Source: Paraspadella gotoi (lineage: Eukaryota; Chaetognatha). From it: a DNA stretch of 64,000 nucleotides. Made by a program: the position numbers and the translations under genes. The stretch is from contig CM119269.1 of the NCBI GenBank assembly GCA_051294375.1, forward strand, positions 11,204,883 to 11,268,882, written 5' to 3'. Each line of letters starts with the position of its first letter. Position 1 is the first letter of the stretch. The notes under the pieces were generated by a model that saw nothing but the letters and a program-made list of their open reading frames with translations, ran no database searches and was not told where the DNA came from. Of this stretch, positions 11,897-23,270 are shown one piece after another.

Positions 11897-12466
11897 CTAT
11901 AGCAACGGATGGGAGTTGGGGAGAGGAAGAAAAAAAAGAAATTTCGTGTCGCTTCTTAAATTTAAAAAGGGACTTATACTGAGTGCTTCGGAATAAAGAT
12001 AGATATGTGATGTGAAGATAGATTATTCATTAGTAACCTATGAAGATTAGTAAACTGAAATCGATGATTGTTTGTTGTTGTAATACCTGGTTTTTCAAAA
12101 AGGTTCACCCTAAAATTTTTAGACATAATTATGCAGTTATTTATTTAGCAAGAATTTATTCTAAATCTTAAAATTGTATTTTAAAATCTTATATAGCTTT
12201 ACTTTACTTGTTTGCTTTAACATTATGCATTAAACAGATCTAAAATTGAAAAATATTTTATTACTAATTAACTTAAATTTCTTCTAATATATACCTTCTG
12301 TTAAGGATAATTGTTCCAGAATCGTCAAATTGACCTTCGCTATTGTCAAAAGTTGTTTTCGAAAATCCAACTGCGAAAAAGCACGTCATTACTGAATAAT
12401 CTTATGAATGATTATATCTTCATTCATGTTATAAAAAATTCAAGATATTTATTTTGTTTGTAGATA

Positions 12467-13020
12467 CAAGGAGATCCACAGGTACCGACCTAAAAAAATC
12501 GCTACAGCACCCATATAACCGATCTATTTCTCATGATATAGATTTCATTAGAAAAAGTCCTCGTCCTTACAAAACATATGACGACATGGCCACTTCATAT
12601 ATTACAGTGCAAAAACTCGACATTTTTCTGGCGGGAAAGAATCTTGATTTTTGAAATTCTTTGTACAAAATTTCAACCTGACTTGACTAACATTCATTTC
12701 ACCAATGGTTGACCTACTACAAAACAGAAAGCCTTTTATATTGTCTGGCTTTTAAAAAAATTACAATAGACTTGAGTCGAGACTTGCATTGAATAGCAGA
12801 GTGAATTTTAAAGCAGAAAACAGAACCTCAGAAAATTTTAAAAACAGAAAACTTGAAAAAGCGATCTGAACTTTGTCTTGCAACTGGGGCAAACGCCATG
12901 TTTTTGCAATAGGATAAGGGTATTCAAAAAAATATTCATGACTTGTGATTGTTTTGCCATGTAATAAATCAAATTATTATTTGAGCTTTAAAATTCGGTC
13001 GGTACCCTTGGATCTCCTTG
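12467..13020. mobile_element. Non-autonomous TIR element (MITE) with TA duplication
   Basis: The ends are inverted copies: CAAGGAGATCCACAGGTACC at 12467 and, on the complement from 13020, CAAGGAGATCCAAGGGTACC, followed by CGACC in both. TA dinucleotides flank both ends (12465-12466 and 13021-13022), as expected for the Tc1/mariner/pogo superfamily. The 554-bp interior has no transposase frame. The next element at 13069-13518 has a related end (AAGGAGGT), which may be its autonomous relative. Confidence 0.75.
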
Positions 13021-13068
13021 TATATTACATAAGGTACTTATGTTGGGGATTAAACATTATAAAATATA

Positions 13069-13518
13069 TAGGAGGTCCAGCTTCATTTGTATCGGTAAAT
13101 GTTATTGTAATAGAATAAAATCGGTACAAATATATAATACAATCTATCAAAAAAATATACCCTCGGCAGCGATGCCGATGACCTTCTGCAAGCTTCTACG
13201 GAAGGCGGCACAAGCTCTTGCAACCGACTTCATGGAAAAGCGTACATCCCCGCTTTCTGAAAGTTTTCAGTTATGTAGGAGGCGCGTTTGATTTCTGGCT
13301 TCGCCAGTGGCCACCTCCCAATCAAGTCCGCTATCTTTTTGTTTCGATTATTATAAAAAAATTTTAAAAATTTTAAAGGGAAAGGCGTGAAAAATTAGGC
13401 GCGGTTAATGGATGGGAAGACAAAAGCACCCAATTTTCCGATAGTTCTATTTTTTTTTCTTGCTGAAACCGCTTTCGAGCTGTGAGAAGTTTTTCCAAAT
13501 GATCTGTACCTCCTTGTA
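13069..13518. mobile_element. Pogo-like DNA transposon remnant
   Basis: The left end (TATAGGAGGTCCAGCTTCAT from about 13067) and the complement of the right end (TACAAGGAGGTACAGATCAT from about 13520) form an imperfect 20-25 bp terminal inverted repeat resembling the neighbouring MITE. The interior is a short GC-richer island encoding a minus-strand transposase-like fragment. At about 450 bp it is a deleted relic. Confidence 0.5.
13230..13353 (-). pseudogene. Transposase C-terminal fragment (pogo/Tigger-like)
   Basis: The minus strand reads KIADLIGRWPLAKPEIKR, then ASYITENFQKAGMYAFP and a stop at 13230-13232. The ENFQKAGMYAFP part resembles the region near the end of pogo/Tigger-type transposases, where a GF-KTG-YPF-P block closes the catalytic domain. 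This is family knowledge applied by eye. No ATG or N-terminal DNA-binding domain is present. Beyond the stop, another minus frame reads SMKSVARACAAFRRSLQKV, which may be the continuation after a frameshift or simply chance. The fragment sits between the inverted ends of the 13069-13518 element, which supports a transposon origin. Confidence 0.4.
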
Positions 13519-13739
13519 TAATGTATAATAAGCTTACCTCCTTTTTACGAGTTTTTTTATTCTTGTTTGTTTTCAACTCCTGAATTTAAGAAGTAAATTA
13601 GGTATCAATTAGTGACTCATTATGAGATATGTTTTAAATACTTACCATTTTGATTTTAAAGCTGAATTGAATAGAAAAACTGTCCTGAGTAGAAACAAAG
13701 TTGGGTTGAAAGATGTTTCCTAGGAAACGTCAACCTCAC

Positions 13740-13740
<1 letters not shown>

Positions 13741-13823
<83 letters not shown>

Positions 13824-13855
13824 TTTTTTTTCTTTCTTTCTTCTTTCTCTCCTAC

Positions 13856-13911
<56 letters not shown>

Positions 13912-13935
13912 TTTTTTTCTTTTTTTTCTTTCTTT

Positions 13936-13991
<56 letters not shown>

Positions 13992-14116
13992 TTCTTTCTT
14001 TTCTTCTTCTTCTTCTTTCTTTCTTTCTTTATTTTTTTTTTTTTTCTTTCTTTTTTCTCTTTCTTTCTCTCTCTCTCTCTTTTTTCTCTCTCTCTCCTTT
14101 ATTTCTCTCTCTCTCA
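13741..14116. repeat. Compound microsatellite (CT)n / (CTTT)n
   Basis: (CT)n occupies about 13743-13832 and 13859-13903, then T-runs, then (CTTT)n at about 13922-13992, then mixed CTT/CT. The phrase CTACGTAAGTCTCTC-like joins occur before both CT arrays (ACGTAAGTCT near 13738 and 13853), so the (CT)n unit and its flank were duplicated. The 161-codon Glu/Arg/Lys frame on the minus strand here is an artefact. Confidence 0.95.
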
Positions 14117-15235
14117 TTTTTAGCACACACGCGTTTGCCAATGATTGCTTGCCATCGGTCTCAAATTGTAAATTTGATCTCTCTTATTAAAATAAACCTA
14201 GAAAGCGAAAAACGGCAAGTACCATGTAGTATTTAGTGGGAGAAACGAAATTAAACGAGACGCGTTTTTAGTGTTCTCGATGCACGATTCCTTTTGCAAT
14301 AGATAGCTTGTTTCCGAAAGACCGCATTGCCGCCGCCGTATTTGTTGATACTCATCTCGTAAACAGAGAGAGATGAAGAAATTAGAGAAGTTTACATCCT
14401 TTGCAAAGCGCCGTTTCGCGAGGCGTGTGAATGGGCCTTGGGTTTTGGTAAGATTTTAGGGTGAAAAATTTGTTTCCGGAACGGGAGAGTCGGCAAATAG
14501 GGGTTATTTTTATTAACATGATATAGAAAAACGTGACTGGGAATCCCCTAATAATATGCTTAAGACATTTGGGATTGTTTGATAAGGATGTCAACATGAT
14601 ATGAATGATGACTTCAATCAGGAGAAAACGAATCAAATATTTAAAAAAAAAATTACTGACGGGTGAAGAGTGGCAAGAGGCACCGACCAACATCCCTCTC
14701 GGAAAGGGGTTGACAGACGCCCGTCTCGTTTCAGTTCCCTCGAATTCTTTGGCGGACGACGCGCTATAAAATTCCGCCTCGTAAAACCTCTCGTTTCCCT
14801 CCGGTAAACATCTTTAACTTGGCGTCGGGAGATCTGAGGGTTTGGGAGTTGGGTCTTTACGCGGAGGCGATTGCTCTTTTCGCGATTGCCTTTCTCGCTC
14901 GTAATTCACAGTCGTCCCTAATTCGTTCAATTTTAGACGTTGCTTACTGTGGGGTCTGGGAACTGAGGGATAGAATTGCTTTCGTTTTTCGTCAGTAGAA
15001 GGATAGTATCGGGTAGTAATGATAGTAATAGTTATGGTGGTAATTCTGCGATTTGAATATAGCCTTCGAAGTTTTTGGTAAACTTTTCAGTACGGATTAT
15101 CAGTCCACCAAAAGTATCTAAAACAATTTCGTTGGTCTATAGTCTATAGAAATGATCAATTGATAGTCAGGGGCTTTTACTGAGTTAATAACAACAACGG
15201 GCGGTTTCGACAATGTAGAAAACGAAGAAAACGTA
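14117..15235. other. Intergenic DNA
   Basis: No supported gene. A 103-codon minus-strand frame at 14693-14382 is hydrophobic and AT-rich and is not protein-like in composition. The stretch 14690-14960 is somewhat GC-richer, with no motif I can name. Confidence 0.4.
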
Positions 15236-16217
15236 GTCATGACCAGGGATGCTGGAGGCGGTGAATTTCGCCCGCCTCCACTCCCCGCCTCCCGAGACCC
15301 CCTCGCCTCCGGGTTTGCGTTCGCCTTCTCATTTTTTTAGCCCGGATCGCCTCCGCAGTTCCGCCTCACTTAACGCCTCCGGCTTTTTGTTAAAAAAACT
15401 GTATTTATAGTTTTGTTATTTGATATTATTTTTATAAAATTTAGATCTTTCAATTTGTTATGTTTTAAATTTAAATAAATACAAACATTTTTTTTTATTT
15501 TTAAATGTATATGTTTTAACTTTTTTCAAATCTTTTAACAAATATATATATAAACCATTTTTCCAAAAACATTTTAAAAAAGAGAGAGGGAGGAGAGAGG
15601 AGAAAGCAAAAAAAAAGAGATAGAAAGAAAGAGAAAAAAAAAGAAATGGGAGAGAAAGAGATAAAGCTTCATAAAAAATACTTAGGAAAAGGATATTATT
15701 GAGAATAAGGACAAAATTTATTTTATATAACTTTATTTCATTTTCTCTTTATTTACTCTTATTCTCTTCTGTCCTTGAAAAAAAATAGTAAAAAAAATTC
15801 TAGATTTAATTTTAATAAAATTCTAAAAGTAAAGAATAAACAACATCGTACTACAAATATTTATTATATAAAAATTGTATTATAAATTTTGCCATTTGTA
15901 GTAAGCTATATTATGAATAATATTCATTTAATACATAAATGTTTAAAACAGGTATAATTGAGAATGAAGAAAAGAAAAAAGAAATAACTCATTATTGAAA
16001 CTCACAAAAAATTAAAAAATATAATGTTTTTACAACATCGTTAGTGAGTCAAAAAGTTATGATTCAAACAAGTTTTTTATGAATTTAAATTTGTATAATT
16101 TTTATCAAAATAATAAGAAAATTATATCGACTTTGTCATTCTTTGTCAAATTTAACTTTCTCTATATCCAAACATTATTTACTAAAAGAAAGCTTGAGAG
16201 AGACAGTAATTATTATA

Positions 16218-16440
16218 TGTGTTAATGACAGAACCGTTCAATATAAGCAGTCCCTGAGCTCTCGGATCAGGCTTGTACACACATGTTACAGGCGGGTTAA
16301 GCGCCCCGTCTCCCTTCAAACTGCAGGACGACCACCGGGCTCAGAACCGACCGAACCTTTGGGTTGGGAGTGCGAATGACTTGACTTCCGGCTCCAATTC
16401 GCCGCTGATGAACGGCTGCTGAATTTTAGTCCAGTCCATA
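16218..16440 (-). repeat. SINE copy inserted in the hAT element
   Basis: The complement of this segment matches the SINE at 24.2 and 24.6 kb: TGACAGAACCGTTCAATATAAGCAGTCCCTGAGCT at its start is that element's tail reversed, and the CCTTTGGGTTGGGAG block lies at about 16356. The hairpin block ACATGTTACAGGCGGGTTAAGCGCCCCGTC is also shared. It lies wholly inside the hAT element, so it was either carried by it or inserted later. Confidence 0.8.
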
Positions 16441-16549
16441 AGCTTTTAATTTGAAACCCATTCCATAGAGCGCTACGTATTTGTTTTTAAGTTATTAATG
16501 AAAATAACTCAATTATACTAAAAATAGTAACAATTTGGGTAATTAGTAT

Positions 16550-16775
16550 ATGAAAGACTTATTCAAGTATGACGCGGCTCATAACGCTCAGTTCAAACTG
16601 AGCAATAAGGGTACGTTCTCACAGCAACTCTGCTACGTCTTCTACAACAGTTCATATTTAAACACTACGGGGGAATCAATGCCTCGATTTTTGAAGGGTA
16701 GATCGCAGATGAAGGCCCATCCTCGCCCAGCGAGAATTCCGAATAAATCCAGTGGAAGCCCTCACTCTCTTTCTT
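16550..16775 (+). CDS. Coding-like fragment inside the hAT element
   Basis: An ATG frame reads MKDLFKYDAAHNAQFKL, SNKGTFSQQLCYVFYNSS and YLNTTGESMPRFLKG, then becomes Pro/Arg-rich and runs into CT-rich low-complexity DNA after about 75 codons. The first 70 residues have balanced, protein-like composition and higher G+C than the surrounding AT-rich element. No family is recognised. It may be a captured host exon, a decayed piece of the element's own gene, or chance. Confidence 0.3.
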
Positions 16776-17389
16776 TTTCACTCTCTCTCTCTTTCTTTTT
16801 ATCACTCACTCCTTTTCCTCTTTCTTCCTCTCTTAACTTTCGTGTATTCCTTTATTCTTATTTTGACTTTCTGGTTTTTCTATTTCTTTTTTTGTTATTT
16901 TCAATTCAAAACATTTTATTAATTAAGGTTGTGTCAATTATTTTACTAATTTGTTGTTTTAAAAAAAATATCAAATTAAAATCCAAAAAAGTTAGAGTAG
17001 TATTACCAAATTAGTTAAAAATCGGAATTGTGTAATTATTTAATAAAATTAGTATATTACCATAATTTTATATCTTTACTATTGGCATTAGAAAAAATTT
17101 CATGCTTGTTTTTCAATTCAGCTGAAAGTTTTATTAGTTTTAACTTACAATAAAATAAAGCAAACAATGCCGGCATCTTGTACGTCATCATTAGCTGATA
17201 ATTAGATTACATAATTAGTGAAACAAATATTAATAGAATTTTATATATTACAATTACATTTAAGATGTAATTTTTTCCAACAAACTAACCAAACCAGAAT
17301 GGATAATTGTTATATCTGTTGCTTACGCCAATGTTTATGAATTTGCTGTATAATAAATCTCCTTAAATCCAGGATAATATAAATTCGTT

Positions 17390-18040
17390 ATATAAAAATT
17401 AAAACCATATAAGTTTAAAAGGTAATTATAAATTTAAAAAATTATAAAAAAAGAAAAATAATTACAAGGTTAAAAATAATACAAGCTTAAGAAAATAAGG
17501 CAACGTTTAAAAAAATGCTGCAATTTGAAAAGAAAGTGCAGTTAAAAAATGATATAGGTTAAAGATATGCATTCAAATATGCAGACGATTAAAAAATGAT
17601 TTAAAAATGAACATAAAAAAATGAATATCCCTTCGCGTACCTGGCAACAGTGTCGATAGTATAACGTACACAGAAATAATGCAAAGTACAAACAAAATAA
17701 GTTGTAAAATCAAAAAAATACTATAAATTCAAAAATATTGGAAGTTAGAAAAAAATGGAGCTGCAGTTATCAAAAATAATGCAAATTAAAAAAAAATGAA
17801 ATGAAATTAAAAAATGATACAAGTTAAAAAAATTAATGCAAGTTGGAAAAAATATATACAAAATAAAAAAAAAGAAATGCTTCATAAAAAATATATAGGC
17901 CTAACAAAAATTAACTGCAAATTTAAAAATTATGGATTCAAGTGTATTAAAATAAATATAAATAAAAAAAATAATGCATGTTAAAAAAATCTATGCCAGT
18001 TAAAAAATTATGCCGATGTTGAAAAAAATGATGCAGAGTA
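17390..18040 (+). repeat. Decayed AT-rich minisatellite
   Basis: The motif AATGCAAGTTAAAAAA recurs in degenerate forms (AATGCAAATTAAAAAAAAATG, GATACAAGTTAAAAAAATTA, AATGCATGTTAAAAAAATC, TATGCCAGTTAAAAAATTA) roughly every 20-30 bp. No two units are identical, so the array is old. Confidence 0.65.
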
Positions 18041-18602
18041 AAAAATTATTTGATTAATAAAATCCAATAAAAGTAATAAATAAATAGAAAGAATTTTAGA
18101 ATTATGAATTTAAATGATTGAATTAAAATTTCATTGGAATAAATTAAACAATATTAATTTTTTGTTTTAAAATTAAAAATAATAAATTGAGTGAATGAGT
18201 TATTAAAAGAAAAGATATAAAATATATGCTTATGTACAACTTATTAGAAAAAAATAAATATAAAACAGAACTAAAATTTTTTTTGATAAAACTATATGTA
18301 GATTAAAAAAACAATGGCACTGCAATATAAACTCTTCAGAATTAGTAATATCTAAATTTTGGAAAAAAAAAGGAAAAAATCTTTGTTGGAACAATAGAAA
18401 GGTTTTAATTTGGCAAAAACCTTTTGATATTCGAGCTATAAAAAAACAAAAGCATAAGTTGGCGAACCGCAACGCTTTTGTGCGCCTCCGCTTCGCCTCC
18501 TCTCCCCATTTTTGACTCTTGTCAGTTCGCCACCTCAAAAAACTCGCCTCGCGCGTTTTTCACTCCGCCTCCCGGATCGCGTCTGCATTCTCTGGTCATG
18601 AC

Positions 18603-19570
18603 CCCGGCGGAAATTTGCCACTTTGGTCCCATCAATTCAGTCCTCAGCACAAAGAACCAGGTAGGTGCCCGCGGTTTCCGCGCCCTGATTGCGGCTGGGA
18701 TTCATAAATCTTTCCTTTTTGAAAGGACCAACGCGTTGTTTGGGGGAAGAGGCGAAAGCTTAAAGAATATAATCAACCTTCGTACATACCTGAGTATAAT
18801 GGAACTTATAAATATTTGAAACAATAAGCACAGGAAAATAGTATTTTGTAAGCATAAGCGAAAGGAATTCTGATATAGTATAATAAATGCTTGTCGTTTA
18901 TTGTCACGTGTAACTTTTGAGACACAAATGAAAGCCCTTTAAACGCCTATTATCTTAGAACTATGCTTACATTTCTGTCAAAAAAAAAATTGTGCAAAAT
19001 AGAAAAACAAGTAAAAAATATTTATAATTTGCAAAAATCTAGATTTTTTTTTCAGATTTAAAGATCGATAAATAAAAAAAAGGAAAATCGCGCTTCAGGA
19101 TCTAATTTTTTCCCTCTGTTTTTTTAATTTTTTTTATTTTAGAAATTTGATCTTTATTTTTTGTCGTCGTCGTCGTCATGGTGATAATATTTCATAACGG
19201 AGCCCGGAGAGGCATAGGAATAATGCAATGATCTGACTATAATTGAACAATAATAATAATAAAAGCTTGCAGGGACCTGCTATGTCATTATCTTGTAAGA
19301 GTGATGGAGGCCTTAAACCACCAAAGCCTGTCCAAAGTCAGGGGCAAGATAGCTTATTTATTAAATGAATGGATAATTTTTATATTGGTTGTACCAATTT
19401 CATATTAATATAATAAAGAATTCTAAGGTCATTAAAACAAATTTTTACCTCGACCTCAATGAATGAATCTCTTGCTGCTCATGAAGATTACTTTTTTGCG
19501 GTTGATGTATATTTAATGATCGGATTTCCTTGTCCGTTCCAAAATTTTTCAACTCATACGTACGGTCGTA
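18603..19570. other. Intergenic DNA between the hAT element and the next gene
   Basis: Mostly AT-rich. It holds a short (GTC)n run near 19162-19177 and the interspersed repeat at 19262-19402. No gene supported. Confidence 0.5.
19262..19402 (+). repeat. Interspersed repeat copy (partner of 11275-11412)
   Basis: Runs from GCTTGCAGGGACCTGCTATG to the palindrome ATTGGTTGTACCAAT and TTCATAT. It is inverted relative to the copy at 11.3 kb. Confidence 0.75.
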
Positions 19571-21045
19571 ATGCCGACCTCAGACATCCTACCTGACGTC
19601 TCCTCCAATTTCATTTTTCGTCGCCCGCATTTCAATTCCGAGCCCGCCAATACAGCTTTAGCCGGCGCCGTTTTGTCGTCAAATGAAGCGACTTCGACCG
19701 AGAGACAAAGCTTCGTGGTAAACGTTCCTATCGCCAGAGTTAAAACTAGCGCCAGCGCCGGAGTCTTTAGTCGGGTCAGTAGCAGCGTCGGTAAAGTCGC
19801 CAAAGATGACGTTTTCTTCTCGATCTCGCGATCCGATTCGCGGCGACGCTCTAATTCCTCGCCGTCTAAACGCTCATCCTCGCATCCGCAAATGGCACGG
19901 CAGAGGACTTTCGGACCTTCGCATCAAACTCGGCGGCTTCGAGGATTGACGCTTCCCGTGGCCCAGTTAGAGTCACCCATGTCGCTATTTCCACCTCGCT
20001 CATGGTGGCGCCCTTGGTCCAAATGCTTCCGTCGTCCCCGCGGCGACCTCGGAGTTCCTTTCACAGATGATCCTTCCGTTTTAGCGGCGACCAATGCGAC
20101 GATTGCGAAATCAGCGTCCACTCTCCTCATTTCAGGAGAAACGGCGCGACTGCCGAAAATTCAGTCTCCCCTTCCGACGGCACGCCGATGGGATCAGGAG
20201 CGGCGACGTCGCCCGAGTCGACGCCGGTTTGGTTCATCGATCTCTCCGCCCCGGCCGTCCAAGTTTCGAGAGGCGCCGCCGAAAATGAAGGCGCGATGCC
20301 CACGTTGTCGACGGATCGTGATGCCGAGAGATTTCGACAGGGAAAGATATAGACGGCAGGCCCTCTGGACGTTGGGATTGGCAGAGAGTTTTATGGAGAG
20401 GGAAGAGGATGATGAAGAAGAAAACGACAGCGAAGACGAAGTAAATGGGTTCGACGACGATGATCCTTTCGCCAGACTCGATGTTCACGTGATGGATTCG
20501 TCTAGTCACGTGAAGGATTCGTCTGGTCACGTGATGGAATCGAAAGGGCTGTCGATGGAGTCACAAAGTAATCGAATACAAACTTCAAATCACGTGACAA
20601 ATTCAAGTCAGGCGCCGGGTTCTCGTCATGTGACAGAATTCTTGGATTCTCCCGCCAAGTGGGCTTCAGTCTATGGCAAAAGGCTTCCCATCTTGGACGA
20701 CAAGTCGGTTGGTGTTGCCGATTCATTCGTTAACAATGTCTCTACGACAATTTCGCCAGTTTCGGGCTGCCAACCAACCAGACCTTCCACCTACGCTCTC
20801 CTCGAGGATCCTACTTCTTGGTCGTCCGCTAATCAATTTCCTTCCTCCGCGTCTCATTTTCGATCGGCAGTTGCGACGGCGGACGGCGATCCACCTCCTC
20901 AGGTCCCACGATCACCCCCTCTTCGCCCGCGGTCTTCCGTGCTCTCGCCCGCTTGGGGCGCGACTCACCAATCGGCACTACCCGCTTGGATTCTCAATCT
21001 GTGCCAAGACTGTTGGCGACGTCTGGTCAAGGTGCGATCGTCCAG
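19571..21045 (+). CDS. First readable exon of an uncharacterised acidic, low-complexity protein
   Basis: ATG at 19571 (the frame is open back to about 19520, so the true exon may start earlier) and a strong donor CAG|GTGAGG at 21046. The exon is Ser/Arg-rich, then carries an acidic patch (EREEDDEEENDSEDEV, near 20400), a 7-residue repeat (HVMDSSS type) and a Pro/Ser-rich tail. Between about 19.9 and 20.35 kb the most protein-like frame switches: SGDQCDDCEISVHSPHFR and STPVWFIDLSAPAVQ lie in a different frame from the long open frame, which is artificially Arg-rich there. Because the whole window suffers single-base indels, consensus errors are the likely cause. The exon ends with two bases of a codon, matching the next exon's one-base start. 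I do not recognise the family. Confidence 0.6.
20486..20632 (+). repeat. 21-bp coding repeat carrying CACGTG palindromes
   Basis: CACGTG occurs at 20486, 20507, 20528 and 20591, all in 21-bp register, with CATGTG at 20627 just out of register. The encoded unit is seven residues, H-V-x-D/E-S-x-S/G. Two intermediate units have lost the CACGTG (LSMESQS, NRIQTSN). Confidence 0.8.
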
Positions 21046-21239
21046 GTGAGGAATGAATTTAAAACGTTGCAACTGAACTTAGGAAAATGTGTGGAAAAAA
21101 AATAAAATGAAACGCAATGACTTATATAAATCATTATAAAATTATCACTGGTTCTATTAAAAATATATTTTTTTTTCAGAGAGCATCAATTAATTATTTT
21201 TCTTAGTTACTATACTCACACATTCCCTCTTGTTTCTAG

Positions 21240-23152
21240 GGGACCAGAAAATTCGGTCCGGGTTTTTTCGGCGACAAGAGAAGGAGGTCATCATTCTTTC
21301 GGAATTGATGGCGAGAGAGTGGCGCCGGAAAAGGGGAAGCACCGATCGAGGGCCGTTCGACGCGTTCTTCAAGAAAAGTTCGAGGAAGATGACGAGGTCG
21401 AAACTGAAGCGGAGCATCAAGATACGGATGTCCTTCAGCGACGTCGAACTTTTGGTGACTTAGAACAAAAACCTGCTGCATCGGACGAAGATGACTTCGG
21501 CCGACGAACCCCGTCGGAAAAACTGTTTTATTTAAACGAATCGCGGCCAAAAGGATATGATGTCGCCAAAGAGGTAGCGTCGACCTCTTTGCTGTCGGTG
21601 GTTGGATCTCGCGGAAATGTCGCCTTTGTTCGAGGCTTAGGTGGTAGGCGCGTCAGCGGCGTAAATCTCGGAAGCGGCACGACGCTTTACCCTGGAAGCG
21701 GAACCACCTCAGATCATTTCTCTACACCGTGGACAATCTCCGATGCGACAGGCTTCGATTCGAGCGATGACGCTAATAGAGGTTTTAAATCTGCTCGGGA
21801 TGCTCTCATTGGCAAGGAGTCAACAGCGACGACGAAAAAGGAAGACGTTGAAGACGATGATATACAAATAGATGGCGTTGATCGAAAAGGAGAATTAAGG
21901 TACTGTGACTGTACTCGTTAAAAGAAACCGAGCCTACTTCCTTCGTTGCTAATATAATATTTCTTACCTTAGGGGAGCGAAAAGCAGCGAAAGAATCGAG
22001 GGAAGAAGTAAATACAACGATGAAAAACCCGAAGATGCCCCAACGTCAACCGGACTTTCGGGCGAGCGGCAATTTTTTTATGACTCGTGGGCTCGGAATC
22101 CCTCGTCCAAAAAGACAATGGATCTAGGTTCGGCCGGTGTCGTCGTTGTTGACGGTGAAGAAGTTGAACCGGGTGCGGAGAAAATCGAAAGCAAATACGC
22201 AGTTAAAAAGGTTGACAGATCTTCGAAGAATTCGGCTAAGAAATCTTCGCTTATTTCTTCTGAAAGTCCGACGCCTCCTTCGAAATACAAGCTCGAATCT
22301 CGATCCATGAACTCGCCATCGACATCCGGGGCTACGTTGCCCTTAAAGGCGCCAACCAAACCTTCCACATCATCTAAACATCTCTCCACTACCACAGACG
22401 AAGTCTCCAGACCATCCCCGAAGCAGGTCAAAGACTCCGAGGCAATAACCAAGCCGAAGGAGTTGCGGCCTCCTGAAAAAAATATGCAGTCCGCCCATAT
22501 GTTCAAGTCAATGGGATCGCCTAAAATATCTCTTTTACCGCAAGCGGTTGTACCAGAAGATAGGACAATGAAAGTCAACCAAATCCAAAATTTGCCCCAA
22601 GAAAAAAAGGAAGAAACAAGCATGAGCTTTCTGGAGCGTCTCAAATCCATCGGACAAAAATCCAAGGACGACAACGTCAAGGGAAACCAAAAAGACAGTG
22701 AAGACAACAACAATAACAACAACTCCCAAGGACCTCCACCATCCACTGAGCGGAGGGTTCACTTTTCGACGGACGCAAAATCGGAGTATGAAGAGGACTC
22801 GGAAGAAGAGGATGAAGAAGAGGAGGAAGAGGAGGAAGCTAACGACAACGAAGCGCGAACGCCGAAGAAGCGGCGACAAAGACGTCGAAACCGCGACGCC
22901 TTCCTCGTCGGTAGCCACGACGATCCGGGCGCCGAGCTCCGCGCCCGGCGCCGCAAAGATGCCGAGGACCGAAAGTTGGCCGAGGCCGCGGTCGAAGCGG
23001 CGGCTTTGGCGGAAGAGACGGCGAAGAGGGAGGAGGAAGAGGAGGAGAAAAGGAGGGAGGGGGAGAGAAGGTCGATTTGGCATGCCGCGGCGTTGGGCCT
23101 CAGTAGAAGAGCTTGCAGGTTGGATGACAACAGCCAGCGTGAAGTTTTGGCT
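21240..23152 (+). CDS. Exons 2 and 3 of the same acidic protein gene
   Basis: Exon 2 (21240-21899) follows TTTCTAG and reads GPENSVRVFSATREGG, HHSFGIDGERVAPEKGK, then KFEEDDEVETEAEHQD and a Gly/Ser-rich stretch. It ends at a GT at 21900. A 73-bp intron follows. Exon 3 (21973-23152) begins after CCTTAG with GAKSSERIEGRSKYNDEK and LSGERQFFYDSWARNPSS, continues through Ser/Pro/Lys-rich sequence, an Asn run, a long Glu run (near 22800-22840), basic KKRRQRRRNRD and an Ala/Glu coiled-coil-like helix (near 22975-23060), then ends RRACRLDDNSQREVLA before GT at 23153. Both junctions have matching phases (2+1 bases at each), which is good evidence for one spliced gene. The domain make-up suggests a scaffold or cytoskeletal adaptor, but that is inference. 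Confidence 0.7.
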
Positions 23153-23270
23153 GTGAGTTTCTGTTGTTGTTTATAGTTCAATTCGTTCGGTGTGTTTCTT
23201 CCAATTATTTTAATTTACTTATCAATTTACAATCCTAACGACATTGACATTGTACTAGTTTACTATGTAG

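Larger units (their letters stand above)
15244..18594. mobile_element. hAT-type DNA transposon derivative with 8-bp target-site duplication
   Basis: The element starts CAGGGATGCTGGAGGC and ends, read on the complement from 18594, CAGAGAATGCAGACGC, which fits hAT terminal inverted repeats. Both sides carry the identical 8-bp duplication GTCATGAC (15236-15243 and 18595-18602), the length diagnostic of hAT insertion. Both ends hold clusters of GCCTCC/GGAGGC subterminal repeats (about seven copies at 15256-15385 and five at 18483-18575), as seen in hAT transposase-binding regions. The 3.35-kb interior is AT-rich and has no intact transposase. It contains a minus-strand SINE, a decayed short tandem repeat and one coding-like fragment, so it is non-autonomous or heavily decayed. 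Confidence 0.85.

Noticed and set aside
13656-14141. 161-codon Glu/Arg/Lys frame
   Set aside because: Translation of a CT/CTTT microsatellite; no unique sequence.
19549-19803. Minus-strand 84-codon frame resembling a signal-peptide protein
   Set aside because: Overlaps exon 1 of the plus-strand gene; no independent support.
22078-22746. 222-codon minus-strand frame opposite exon 3
   Set aside because: Antisense shadow. The plus strand has matching splice phases at exons 1-3.
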